A stretch of 64,000 nucleotides of DNA, taken from contig OY987298.1 of the NCBI GenBank assembly GCA_963920635.1, positions 34,317,787 to 34,381,786 of the forward strand, written 5' to 3'. Positions 44,811-56,735 of this stretch are shown here, piece after piece. The translations under genes and the position numbers were made by a program. Every line of letters begins with the position of its first letter. Position 1 is the first letter of the stretch. A model generated the notes under the pieces. The model did no database searches and was not told the DNA's origin. It worked only from the letters and a program-made list of their open reading frames with translations. Source of the stretch: Pseudeuparius sepicola (Eukaryota > Arthropoda > Insecta > Coleoptera > Anthribidae).

Positions 44811-45244
44811 AGATTATAGTTTATAACAGAGAGATCAGGGCCGGACTGCGGGCATGGAAAACGGTCCGAGTGCTTGTTAGGCCTAATGGTCCTTCTTTAA
44901 ATCCAGAGCTGGATATAAATCGCTTAATTTATTTTCTACAAGCAGTTTTAGCTGTATACATTATTTCATACACTGTGACGGAATGGTGTTTTACAATTAT
45001 GTGTGTTACAAAATTAGTATAAGTATACATCAAATAAAAATATCATAGTTTCTAATGTAACAATAAATATAAAGATCGTATATTTATGTTACAAAAGTAC
45101 GAAATATAGTACGTTGGTATCCATAGATTTAAAAAATGCAAAAATATAATATATTAAAAATATCCCCCGCACAAGCATGTGGTTGTTTCTGGGGTACTTC
45201 TAGTTTGGAGTATTGTGAGGGTGAGAATTATGATTATTATTATA
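44811..45244. other. Non-coding spacer
   Basis: A+T-rich; no gene, repeat or RNA recognised beyond short simple runs. Confidence 0.4.
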
Positions 45245-46160
45245 ATACAGGGTGTTTCATATTAAGTGCGAACATTCCCGTAAAATTTGTAATCTTCACC
45301 CGATTTTAGCCGGGGTTTTTTCTAAAAATAGGCCACAAAAAACTTTTTACGTTGGTGCAAAATTTGAGTTTTTAATCTCAATTTTCAAGGCCTACTACGA
45401 ATTTTTTCTAGTAAAAAAATAAGAAAATCATTTAGCAATTTTTTTATTTAAAATCTGACACCGCAGCGTTAATTAGGACATACCAAAACCCTTACATACA
45501 AAATTTGAACAAAAAATATACAGGGAGTTTCATTCTACAAGGTGTGAAAGTTGAGCAAAATAGGAATTTTAAACTCATTTGCCGAGTCAAGTGTGCTATG
45601 GAATTACTTCGAAACAGTTGGATGATGAACAGGACCACTCACAGTGTCGATGTGCAAAGATCCAATAAAAAATATACAAGGTGTTCCTCTCTGTAGCAAC
45701 TCGAAATGCTGAATTTTTTAAACTTTATACAGGTCGAAAATCGAGTATATTAAAACCACCCCAGACATTACAAACGAACTAAGTAAAAAAAGTAGTAGAT
45801 TCTTCTATGATATAAGTTAAGGTGGTTGGTGTGCCACAACAGGAAACGCACAGAAAATTTATCATCTTAGACAGTACTTTATTGATGAAGGTCCAATAAC
45901 TTGAATTGTTTTTATTTGTTGGGGATTTAGGTTATTCTGATTAAAGCTGTGGTGTCAGATTTTAAATAAAAAAATCGCTAAATGCTTTTCGTCATTTTTT
46001 ACTAGAAAAAAATTCGCAGTAGGCCTTTAAAATTGATATTAAGACCTGAAATTTTGCACCAACAAAGAGTTTTTTGTGATATATTTTTATAAAAAGCGCG
46101 GCTAAAATCGGATGAAGAATACAAATTTTACTGGGGTTTCGCACTTAAGATGAAACACAT
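45245..46160. repeat. ~0.9-kb palindromic MITE
   Basis: Left end TACAGGGTGTTTCATATTAA; right arm ends CGCACTTAAGATGAAACA. Arms match over ~230 bp (CTGACACC against TGGTGTCAG mark the inner limits at about 45465 and 45958). The asymmetric centre includes two more mariner-like words (ATACAGGGAGTTTCATTCTA, TACAAGGTGTTCC). Another end-like word (AGGGTGTTTCATTTT) abuts it at 46161. Confidence 0.8.
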
Positions 46161-46293
46161 AGGGTGTTTCATTTTAAAAAAGAAGTTTGTCTAAAACTTT
46201 TTTCTGTCACAAAAAATTAAAAAGTTATAGAGGAAGTGAGTCACAAATTCATTGGATTTCTGAAGAGCAGGTTATTTATATTCCCCCTTATTG

Positions 46294-46309
46294 CCCCCCC
46301 CCCCCCCCC
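46294..46309 (+). repeat. Run of 16 cytosines
   Basis: Sixteen C in a row. It can form an i-motif on this strand or a G-quadruplex on the other. Such runs are prone to sequencing-length error. Confidence 0.9.
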
Positions 46310-46472
46310 GCCACACAACAAAAATATGATATTTTTTCAACACAACCAGGGATATTTCAACAACACTATGAATAAGGGGTTCTTTATTCATGGCAACAAC
46401 AGCATCTAGTGCCCCTTAGCAGAAAGCAGATGACATGATGTGTCAAGTAGTAGCCTCAGGCTTCACGCTTAG

Positions 46473-46508
46473 ATCAATATCAATATCAATATCAATATCA
46501 ATATCAAT
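46473..46508 (+). repeat. Hexanucleotide microsatellite
   Basis: Six tandem ATCAAT units. Confidence 0.95.
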
Positions 46509-47291
46509 CTGCAGTTACCCACCGCTAGATGGCTGGTGAAGCACCCTATTTGGGAATAATACTTTGACTGTTAATTAAATGTGATGATTTTGCTACAGTA
46601 GTAGGTACTAGCAGCTCGATGAGAAGTTGGTATCTTAGTCTCACCTCAAACTATGGAACTCTGCTCTAATAGCTATAATAGCAATTTTGGTTAGAATTGT
46701 TCTAGGAGGGTCATGACCGTCTTGATGAACGTAATGAGTTGTTTAACTGTCGCAGTGTAAATTTGATTAAAACTAATCTCTGAACAATTTTCTACAGAAA
46801 CCCGTTTAAAGAATTGTCTTCGGAAAATCAGTTCCATCGAATTTACCGAAACCCCGTATCGAAACTGACATATTTATCGCCCTCTAACCCTTTCGCGATT
46901 TTCCGGACGTGGCGGTGAGGGGGACGAGAAGTTTATAGACCGCAATAAATATCGAGGGGTTACCTTCACATATTTACGGCCCGACCGTCCATCATGTGTC
47001 CCATACACTCAACATAATTTCGCCGGGGCCAGACGCCCCATTGATTTTGATTGTTGCCGGCCGCTGCGGAATAAAACCAAATGGGCGCGATTCATTTCGG
47101 CCATTATATTACAAAATTTTTATAGACGCGTGCAATAAAAAGCACTTCTTATTTTATCGTAGACCATGTAACGACGATACTATAAGGAAAAATGCTATAC
47201 TATTAATTTCATTAAATAAATAGTTTCCTATAAACGGACTCTAGTATGTGAAAGTAATGTGCGTACACTGTGACCTACTTGAAACCAGAAC
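46509..47291. other. Non-coding, partly G+C-rich
   Basis: The segment 46890-47100 (CCGGACGTGGCGG, CGGGGCCAGACGCCCC) is richer in G+C than its surroundings. No gene recognised. A 75-codon frame at 46996-47223 has no known domain. Confidence 0.35.
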
Positions 47292-47374
47292 ACCCCCATA
47301 CAATTTGTAAATACAAATTGTATGGGGGTTGTTATTGTACAATTGTATCGTCTCTGACAAATGTCAGAGACGAT
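47292..47374. repeat. Two adjacent perfect hairpins
   Basis: Hairpin 1 (47292-47329): ACCCCCATACAATTTGTA, AA loop, exact complement. Hairpin 2 (47347-47374): ATCGTCTCTGACA, AA loop, exact complement. Only 17 bp separate them. No mismatch occurs in either stem. Confidence 0.9.
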
Positions 47375-47569
47375 AGTTTTTTTAACGATAGGGAATCGAA
47401 GGCCTATTGTGACATATTGTAACATATTTTTGGTGTTATTATTGGAGAAATTATTATATTAGGGATATTTTTTTTTAAATTGACTACTCCACCAAAACGT
47501 TGAACAATAAAAATTCTATCTCAATTCCGTTTCGATGATATAATGTTAACTAGGTGGTATACAGGGTGA

Positions 47570-49043
47570 GTTTTTTTCGATGCCCACTATGGGGATCTCG
47601 GAAACTAGCAGAGCTAGAACAAAGGTTAAATGGGGAAAGAATTGCACTTTTGAATGCTCAATCTAATGCCCCTTCTGGATTTTTAGAAAAGTTCATGGCA
47701 CACTAGATATTTTGAAGAGTGATTTTTTGCTATTTCATAAGATCTCTGTAGCTCCGTTATTTCTGATTATACAGAAAAATTGTAGAAACAAAAATTGTAG
47801 ATAATTTTGGGCTTAATAAGATAATCTTATCCAATTTTTTATGTTGTTTGTGCTTTTTGAGATATGACATAAACTTCTGTTTTTTTAAATGTAAATCATA
47901 GTTGGCTGTGGCCTTATCAAATTGGCCATTTTTGAGGTTTCCAAAAATATAATACTCGGCATAGTTATTTTAAAAAATAAAATAGCTATGTCTAATTTTC
48001 TGATTTTTTTTAGTTTCCACATAGTCAGCCATGGAATCTTTTCATGATTACGTTCTATTTTATAATAAGACATACTTCTTTCAAATATTTTATTTTTAGC
48101 TGGTAACAAAATGTAACAAAATAAAACAAAAATTATCATGATGGAGCTCCACCACATAATTATTTGCCCGTAAGAAATGACCTAGTCGGATAGGGAGAAA
48201 TAGACCTATTTCCTGTCAGCCCCGATCCCCCGATTTGTCTGTTTTGGATTTATTTTTGCGGGGAACAGTACAAAATAAAGTATGAGGCAATTGTTGAATT
48301 AAGAACAGCTATTTAAGAAGCAATTGCCAGTATTGACAGGCGCTCTCTAAGAAAGGCGACAAATTCAGTTTTAAAAAGATGCAATATTTGCATAAATAAT
48401 AATGGTGGATTGTTTCAACACCTTTTTTTATTTCAAAAGGTGATCTTTGAAAATAATAATAATTGAATTTGTTTTTTATTTTTTTTATTTTGTTACCAGC
48501 TAAAAACAAAATATTAGAAAGTTTCAAGTATGTCTAATTATAAAATAGAACGTAATTATGAAAATATTCCATGGCTGACTATGTGAAAATTTAAAAAAAG
48601 TCAGAAAATTAGCCATAGCTATTTTATTTTTTAAAATAACTATGCCGAGTATTATATTTTTGGAAACCTCAAAAATGGCCGATTTGATAAGGCCACAGCC
48701 AACTATGATTTACATTTAAAAAAACACAAGTTTATGTCATATCACAAAAAGCACAAACAACATAAAAAATTGGATCAGATTATCTTATTAAACCCAAAAT
48801 TATCTACAATTTTTGTCCCTACAGTTTTTCTGTATAATCAGAAATAACGGAGCTACAGGGATCTGATGAAATAGCAAAAAATCACTCTTTTCAAAATATC
48901 TAGTGAGCCATGAACTTTTCTAAAAATCCAGAAGGGGCATTAGATTGAGCATTCAAAAGTGCAATTCTTTCCCCATTGAACCTTTGTTCTAGCTCTGCTA
49001 GTTTCCGAGATCCCCATAGTGGGCATCGAAAAAAACTCACCCT
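47570..49043. repeat. 1.5-kb palindromic MITE with ~390-bp loop
   Basis: Left end ACAGGGTGAGTTTTTTTCGA, right end TCGAAAAAAACTCACCCT. Arms of ~540 bp are highly similar (GATGCCCACTATGGGGATCT, CTAGCAGAGCTAGAAC, GGCCTTATCAAAT). The arms end near 48105 and 48495 (TGTTACCAGCTAAAAA). The non-palindromic centre has no gene. Confidence 0.9.
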
Positions 49044-50568
49044 CTAGAGTCTACTGAACATGCACGGTAAAGTGTTTATGTGAAAGTAACCACGTTGTTG
49101 TTGTTTCTAATATTTAATTCTAGTTTTTATATCGATATACCTATAATAAAGCACATAGTGAGCAATCTTCAAGAAAGAATATTTCAGGGGGGTCACCCTT
49201 TTTTAGCCGTCCACTTTTGCTTTTATCCTAATAACAATCTGCAGCAATGGGGCGAAAAGGGTCACGAAATGGAATGGTGGTCTAAGTTGGTTGTTATTTG
49301 GGACTATTAGGCATAATTCCATCGGAATTGTCGCAAAAAAGGCGCCCATGCGAGTTTCTGTTTCTTTTCCCAAGGGAGCTGTAGGTTTTAATAGTGATAT
49401 AAAAAAGCGGTGCTCTTTTTCTCCTATTTCAGTGAAAATGTTATACTGCTAATGGAATAGCAGGTAACGCAGTCGGAAGAAAATGATGGAGGCTTGCTTT
49501 TTTTACACACTCTCTTAATATAGGAACAATGGAATCAAAAATTCTTCCTGGTGAAGGTAATACAAAATTACGGGATCTGAACGATTTTTTAGTAGTTTTG
49601 AAACCGCATATTCTCAAAACGAGGATTTAGTTTCGGACTCTACCTGTAGCAGAGATATATTAAATCTTGTTTTCCTACTTCGAATGTCTCAATGCGCTCG
49701 TCTGAAAAGCCCGTAAACATTCTGATTCTGGGTCGTTCTTTGTGATAAAGCGTTTGAATTCCGTTGCAGTAAGTCAACCTGTTTACCATGTTCGCACTTT
49801 ATATCCATATTTCCTCTAGGTACTGCACACTCGTGTTCAAACGGAAAAATTCCACCGAAGCAGATCACATGAAACGAATTTGCATTCGAAGGTTTAAAAG
49901 AGAAAAACAGAATTGACCTTGTTCGATTTGGTACAGGACGGTCTCTTATTGTTCAATTCAAAATAAATATAAGTTGACTATTTAGTTGATAACTCGGTTT
50001 TTCAGAAAGGGTTTTAATACTGTGGTTTAATTTACTTACTGACAGTATCTCAACTTCAAAACTTTAAAGCTTTATTACACTGGAATAACAAACCGTGCTA
50101 GAATCATTAAATGAGGCTGTTTTTGTTTAGATTATTTCATGTATCTTGGTGGCGAGAAGCAGGAAATGTTTAGTGTGTGCATGAGAACAACATGCATATA
50201 TGCAGGGATTTATGGAGTAAGCAATATGGAGATGATGTGTGCCGTTTTGCTCGTGTTCGCATAAAAGCTGAAAGATTTAAAATTGATCGTATACTGGGTT
50301 AGTCTGAAATGCAGGCTATCCTTTTGAGGTAGTAGGTATTGAATAATTTTAAACCTTTTTGTTGTATACAACAGTCGCCCTCCTTTTACAATTTTAAGTG
50401 ATCTATTCCGAATCACTTTGAAATCACATCAGCTGGTATCGAATGTTCGTTTTACAAATATTCAGTTTTGATTACGAAGTGATCAGTTTACGTAGCAAAT
50501 CGATTTTTACGTGATTTGTGTTGGTTTTGAGTGTTTTTGGGGTTAGGTTGGCGAAAAATATTGAAAAA
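49044..50568. other. Intergenic DNA, no gene recognised
   Basis: Only short frames without motifs. No repeat or RNA gene could be supported. Confidence 0.4.
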
Positions 50569-51233
50569 ATTTAATTTTTCGACAAAAGTCATTCTCGATA
50601 AAAGTTTCTGCTTCTCGAAAAAGATGGTCTACGCAGAGAAGTTTTGATTTTTTTATACAGGGTGCTCAAAAAATACAAAAACATGAAATACCATCAAGAA
50701 TAAACTACCTTTATTTTTAAAAATATCAAAAACTTTTACTTAGAAAAGTTGTTTAGAATTAAAAGGCGTGCCCGATTGTAACTTTTCAAGCAAATCGGCC
50801 GACTTTGATTTTTTTTTATTTTTTACCTATTTAAAATTTAAAATGATTTTTTTTTATTTTTTACCTATTTAAATCAAAGTCGGCCGATTTGCTTAAAAAG
50901 TTACAATCGGACACGTCTTTTAATTCTTAACAACTTTTCTAAATAAATGTTTTTGATATTTCACTCGCAATAAAAAAAATCGAATTCTAAATAACTTTTC
51001 TAAGTAAAAGTTTTTTATATGTTTAAAAATAAAGCTGGTTTATTCTTGATGGTATTTCATGTTTTTGTATTTTTTGGGCACCCTGTATATAAAAAATCAA
51101 AAATTCTCTCCGTAGACCATATTTTTTCGAGAAGCAGAAACTTTTATCGAGAATGACTTTTTGTCGAAAAATGAAATTTTTGGTCCATTTGTCCTCTTGG
51201 GTACTCCATCCGCGGACACACTGTATTATGGAT
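50569..51233. repeat. Palindromic MITE, left end truncated
   Basis: Arms share TTTTTCGACAAAAAGTCATT, TACAGGGTGCTCAAAAAATA, AATACCATCAAGAATAAAC and GGCCGACTTTGATTT with their complements; centre near 50850. The right end continues to GGTACTCCATCCGCGGACAC followed by ACTGTA, but the left arm stops ~50 bp short. The CAGTGTGTCC outer end ties it to the element at 2884-3673. Confidence 0.8.
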
Positions 51234-51304
51234 TTAAATATAAAACAATCGGTGAAAATTGTTCTCACCGATGGCGAGACAGGGGAGACATTTGAATTAT
51301 ATGT

Positions 51305-51447
51305 TAGCACAGAATAATATACTTATCGCCTTAGCGCTATGTATTCTGTGATAAGCACAGAATACATAGCCTACAGCGCGTAGCGCTATTTATTCTGTGG
51401 TTAGCACAGAATATATTAGCGCGTAGCGCTATTTATTCTGTGATGTT
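51305..51447. repeat. Cluster of CACAGAATA/TATTCTGTG words
   Basis: Three inverted units of AGCACAGAATA...TAGCGCTATTTATTCTGTG in a row, making small nested hairpins. The word CACAGAATAAATA also occurs singly at 25605 (mirrored at about 32765) and 63288, so these look like ends of a small MITE family. Confidence 0.7.
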
Positions 51448-51856
51448 AGTGAAGAAGATGCTATGCTAAATAAATTAAAAATGGAATCCCAAAAGATTGA
51501 AGTACCTACTAAAACATACATTGAGGGTAAAGCTTTCGCGCAATAATAATATGACAATTATGAGGTGATAACCGAGGAGAAATATTTGTTTGATACAAAT
51601 AGTTGTGATAACCAGGTGATAACTTGCGACCGAGTCCGAGTCCTTAGCTTTCTCCATAAATTATAAAACAATATTTTAGTGCATAGATAAAAGTTTTCTC
51701 CTTCACCAACGTAACGTCAAAGATATTGCTATCTTTGTTGGGACATGTCCTGACATGCTGCAGGCACAATGATCCCAGCCAGCCCATTACCGGTTTCATC
51801 CCCTATGGGAATCATCAGATGGACGTAGGCAAAATCCGGAGTGGATGGATTCAAAA
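51448..51856. other. Non-coding spacer
   Basis: No gene recognised. The sequence just before the tandem duplication (CCTGACATGCTGCAGGCAC) is G+C-richer. Confidence 0.35.
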
Positions 51857-53055
51857 GATATTCAATATTTTAGTGTTTGATCTGTGGTGTCACACACACT
51901 TTTTTTGTTTAGGTTAGGGAACAGGGAACAATCAAAAGAAGTAAAGACCTCGGAGCGCCACCAACTTGAGGAGTGCCCAGTTGTGGCCGTGCTGAAACCG
52001 CGGCAGGCTTACAAGCGCCTATACACAATACTCTATTTATTAAAGCCTGTTTTGCAAATAACAATTTTCGTCCAACAAATCCCCCAATAAATCTTACCAT
52101 TTATTTTTCTGAGAACTTTATTTGACATAAATGATTGCTTTTTTGATTGGGTAACTTTGTGTAACATTTGAGATCCATGGCCTACTTTATAACCAAAACG
52201 GTTATATTTGAGGGCTAGAAGCTTGAACTATTTGTTGGTTAAATAAAACAGAACATTTTCCAATTTACAATTTATTTACAAGTTGAAATTTGCAATACAA
52301 GTACAACTGAGTAAGTTATTATTTACAATACAGTTAAGTACAGTTTAAATTGACAATAGAGTGGTTATATTCGACTAAAGCAAAATCAGAGACGTTCGTT
52401 AATACGAGAGCACTGTTTTTTTTAAGTTCACCCGAGAAGTTAAAGTTCTCCGCGAGATATTCAATATTTTAGTGTTTGATCTATGGTGTCACACACACTT
52501 TTTTTGTTTAGGTTAGGGAACAGGGAACAATCAAAAGAAGTAAAGACCTCGGAGCGCCACCAACTTGAGGAGTGCCCAGTTGTGGCCGTGCTGAAACCGC
52601 GGCAGGCTTACAAGCGCCTATACACAATACTCTATTTATTAAAGCCTGTTTTGCAAATAACAATTTTCGTCCAACAAATCCCCCAATAAATCTTACCATT
52701 TATTTTTCTGAGAACTTTATTTGACATAAATGATTGCTTTTTTGATTGGGTAACTTTGTGTAACATTTGAGATCCATGGCCTACTTTATAACCAAAACGG
52801 TTATATTTGAGGGCTAGAAGCTTGAACTATTTGTTGGTTAAATAAAACAGAACATTTTCCAATTTACAATTTATTTACAAGTTGAAATTTGCAATACAAG
52901 TACAACTGAGTAAGTTATTATTTACAATACAGTTAAGTACAGTTTAAATTGACAATAGAGTGGTTATATTCGACTAAAGCAAAATCAGAGACGTTCGTAA
53001 ATACGAGAGGACTGTTTTTTTTAAGTTCACCCGAGAAGTTAAAGTTCTCCGCGAG
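51857..53055. repeat. 599-bp tandem duplication, two near-identical units
   Basis: Unit 1 is 51857-52455 and unit 2 52456-53054. Differences are a few bases (CTGTGG versus CTATGG; CGTTAATACGAGAGCAC versus CGTAAATACGAGAGGAC). The identical 68- and 63-codon frames in both units are on opposite strands and have no known domain. The duplication is either very recent or an assembly artefact. The unit may be part of an old LTR-type sequence, but no LTR boundary is certain. Confidence 0.9.
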
Positions 53056-54829
53056 CACTTTGAAAGATTTGGACTACTTTACAGAGTACCTCAAAACCTT
53101 CCAGTCAAAGCAGAGCATTTGCCACCTCTGCGCCAAGCTTCTTTTGATGCAACCTGGACCTTTGCGCCAAGCTTCTTTCGATGCAACCTCGGCTAGGCCT
53201 CGAGACTCATGTTTGGGTCGTGGGGTTTCCAAGCTGGTGCTAGACGGCGTGCAAGATACTCTCAAAGTGTTGTAGGGCTGGGGTACTGTCACTTAGACCG
53301 TTGTAGACTCGCTCCTGTGCCTCGTGTGCTCACATGCAAAATAAATTACACAAATCAGTCTCTGTTAAGTGCCTACTGCAGTCGAATCGTCGACGCTTTT
53401 ATAATTTACTAGTTAAATTTCTTAAAGGTAAAAAGGTTGAAAATGAATTGAATCTGTACAAATTTTTCAATCAAATTTGGCAAACCTTAACTAATAACCC
53501 AAAGATAGACTACTTGAAGCATGTAACCTTGAATTATTGAACCCCGAATCTGATTATGAAATAGATTAAAAATGACTATACAAAACGATCAATTATCTCG
53601 ACTACAGCACTTTTTAATGTACTATATTTAGGTACAAGATAAAAGGTAACGTGAATAAAATACAAAATATTTGGCGACTTCCCGAATTCACCTCTTGGCA
53701 AAATGCAAAAACAATAGCCCTATAAGCTATGTAAAATAAGAAAACTTGTCGTGAAGTCTACCACAGAGTACTGAATAGTAGGTTAAGTCTAGTTCACGTC
53801 AAACAACTGAAGTGTGGGGTATATAGTGATTCTGTGCAAAAACGTCACCTAATATAAACCTAATATAATTTGAATAACCAAATTTTGGCTACGACCCATC
53901 ACGTGAAGTCCACAGAACAAGGGAAACAGATTCCGGCAAAGTCCGACAAGAGTCGGATACAGATAAAATCAGTAATCTAAGTAGCTAACTCACCCGGAAT
54001 ACTGCCTTCTGTAAACTCCCTGTGGTCCTCACGCTGTTGGTCGCTGATTGAACCTGATAGATGTGGGAAAAACCATCCACAACTTGTCCACAAGGTTCAC
54101 AGACACGTGGTAATCACATATGAAAGAAAAACCAGAAAACTTATTAGCACAGCAAAACCAAAAATACACAATATACCAAGCCACTTAAGCTGCTCTCAAA
54201 GATGAATATTAAATTCCGAAAAGAGATTTCCCAGCGGAAAATTCGAATGAATAATTCGGAACTTAACCTCACGTGATGCACACCTGACAAGTGATAAAAT
54301 GGGAAGCCGACCGATTCTTGTCGCGGGGTCTGTTTATTATTTTTTCGGCAATGATGACGACTTCCGGCCTCCAGTAGACTTTGGAAGGCTTTTTAAGTGA
54401 ACTTATTAATGAAAAAAATTCAAAACACTATAACCGCTGATCAGGAAAAACAGGGGCCGGTGTCAACTGTCAATTCTGCCAAACTCTTACCACTGATACT
54501 CGACCAGATAGAAACGTCGAACAGAAAGATTGACGTTAGTACACGGAATCAACACCGTGGCGCTAGTCAATCGCAAAACCGAATAAAGTGAATATTATCT
54601 TTGTAACTTACGTCAGACTGTGATTACAACAATGTAGTTGTTCTAGTAATACATACCTTCAATTGATGAATAAAATTTAAACACTTTTGCGACCGGCACA
54701 TACCCTTTAATAAATGGTTTGTTTAAGAACACAAGCTCTACATCGAGTCAATCGAGGCAATATATTATACATCAGCCTGTATAGATGGTTGCAGATGTTA
54801 GGGCAACATTTTTAAAAATGGTACGTGTA
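53056..54829. other. No gene recognised; possible weak exon signal
   Basis: A short imperfect repeat, CTTTGCCACC / AAGCTTCTTT(T/C)GATGCAACCT, occurs at 53143-53190. On the minus strand a splice-donor-like GGTGAGT lies at about 53990-53996, preceded by ~35 open codons, but no acceptor or second exon could be paired with it. I do not call a gene. Confidence 0.3.
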
Positions 54830-55592
54830 TACGGGGTGTGACGAATTAATAGGAATGAAACAATGCACTTAAAACGTCGTAACGAAAACTAGACTAAATT
54901 TTCGTTACAACTTTCAGAGATATTTTTGAAAAACCCGAAAACTGCCGAAATTTCTTCGATTTGTAACTTTTTTGTTTCCAGAGTTACTGAAAATTTTCCC
55001 CAATGTCATTTGTGGGCAAAACTAATTGCTTTAAGCCTACTTTATCAGAATTTAAAGCAATGCCACGGTTTAATGGGTGCTCTCTTAGTACCCACCGAAA
55101 AATTTGCCCATTTTATTGTAGCGAGCCGTGGTCTCGAATCCTGTACCTTCATGTTTTAGGTATTTTTTCCTAACATACTACATTGGAAATCTTGGAAATT
55201 TCTTGCGAGGTATCGGTATCTTGCGCATTTTTCAAATTTTCTAGTATGCCTGACAGCTATAAATTAAAAAAAATGTAAGTATTAAGAGAGCACACAACAA
55301 ACCAAGTTTTTTTCCAAATTCTGATAAACTAAGTTTAAAGCAATCAGTTTGCCCACAAATTTTATTAAAAAAAAATCGATAACTCTTGAAACAAAAAAGT
55401 TACATGCCGAAAAAATTTCGGCGATTTTCAGGATTTTGAAAAATATATCGGAAAGTAGGCCATGTACCTCAAGTGTGTTTTTACGCAAAGTTAGCTCATC
55501 AAAAAAGCATTTTTTTTCAATTAAATTTCTCAGGAAAATGCATATTTGTCAATATTTTCTCGAGTGGCCCTTCTTAAATAGACACGCTGTAT
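54830..55592. repeat. Diverged palindromic MITE
   Basis: Left end TATACGGGGTGTGACGAATT, right end TAGACACGCTGTAT. Arms match imperfectly (GCCGAAATTTCTTCGATT against TTTCGGCGATTTTCAGG, TTGTGGGCAAAACTAATTGC against GCAATCAGTTTGCCCACAA). It gives rise to look-alike frames on both strands that are not genes. Confidence 0.7.
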
Positions 55593-56340
55593 TTTTGTCC
55601 TTAACTTTTAGAGAACACCCTTATATAAATTCTGAAGCTAGATTGGGATTCTCCGGAGAAAACTGCATCTTCCTGGTTTTAGGCTGGGCTTTTCATTTAA
55701 AAAACAAGGGATATAATTTGACTTTATTTGAGACACCTAATATACCTTGAAACAGTTTCTCTTTTTGCTATACGAAAAACACAATTCTATTATACTTAGA
55801 AAAATAGTTATTTGTGTAACTAGTGCAAAAAGTGCATATTTGTTGCACGAGGCATGAAGTTTTCAGCTCGAGACGCAGTCGAGGTAACCGATGGACAAAC
55901 TTTATTTCCAGTTTTTTTTTTAATTTTGTTTTCTTCATTGCCTGTGAAGGTCTCAGATTCTTCACTTAAAACTCTTTTTCGAATTGTTGTGAAGTTTCCG
56001 GTACTGGTACTTGGTTCACCTTCCAGAATTTGAGCAGCTACCTATTTCAGTTCTTTTTAGAAATTGAAATTTTACTAAAGAATCTAGTGTGACTATGGTA
56101 GACTGGGGACGAAATCCATTTTTGCGATACATTTCAACAAAATTAAAACTTCTAACTTTACCGCTTATTACAAAAATAATAATCGAGGTTTGTTTGTCTT
56201 GATATCGGGAATTTTCACAGTTATGATAGAATCCATGTCGTTAATACCATTTAATGGTAATTTCTGTAACTCGTCTCTGAGGCATGCTCCTGCAATGCCA
56301 AATACTGTAACTATCTTACACAAGCAAGTAGGTAGGTATA
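55593..56340. other. Non-coding spacer
   Basis: No gene recognised. Frames at 55768-55965 and 56168-56486 overlap on opposite strands and lack motifs. Confidence 0.4.
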
Positions 56341-56344
56341 TAAA

Positions 56345-56735
56345 GTTAAAACTCGGCCAAGTGCGAGTCGAACTCGCACGCGAAGGGTTCCGTACCAACG
56401 TACAATATTTAACTCTACATATTTTTAAAAAATACTTTAGTAAAAAAAAAAGAAATAAAAAAGTTTGCCCCAGAGCGTGGTTTTGAACGCCGGACCTCTG
56501 TGTTATGAGCCCAGCACGCTTCCACCGCGCTACTTCGCTGCTTGAGAAATGTTCAAAAGTAGTTAGTTAGCCGTGTCGATGGGATTGTCTTTGTTGTTTA
56601 CAAAAATCGAAACTATTATATTAACTTTATTATACTTTTATTATTTGTTGTTATAGAGGCCGTACACATTCTGTGCAAATTTCAAGTGTCTACCTATTAC
56701 GATTCAAAAGATACAGCCCTATAAGGCATAGTTGG
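56345..56735 (+). repeat. Dispersed insect repeat with tRNA-like segment
   Basis: Left part AAACTCGGCCAAGTGCGAGT...AGGGTTCCGTACC and right part ATTTGTTGTTATAGAGGCCG...AAAGATACAGCC are the two halves of a repeat common in insect genomes. Between them lies the tRNA-like segment at 56469-56543. Confidence 0.75.
56469..56543 (-). pseudogene. tRNA-iMet-like sequence
   Basis: On the minus strand: TAGCGCGGTGGAAGCGTGCT (A box region), GGGCTCATAACACAGAGGTC (anticodon arm with CAT), and GGCGTTCAAAACC (degenerate B box). The order and several words match initiator tRNA-Met. The acceptor strands do not pair and the B box is altered, so it is a pseudogene or SINE head rather than a working tRNA. Confidence 0.6.

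Noticed and set aside
51857..53672. LTR with primer-binding site TTGGCGACTTCCCG at about 53678
   Set aside because: No definable TG/CA boundaries, no second LTR and no gag-pol; the word alone is not enough.
53990..54115. Minus-strand exon with donor GGTGAGT and ~35 open codons
   Set aside because: No acceptor AG at a suitable place, stop codons close upstream in the same frame, and no second exon.
54926..55750. Frames with a repeated NFFVSRV motif on both strands as a gene pair
   Set aside because: They are the two arms of a palindromic element read in opposite directions.
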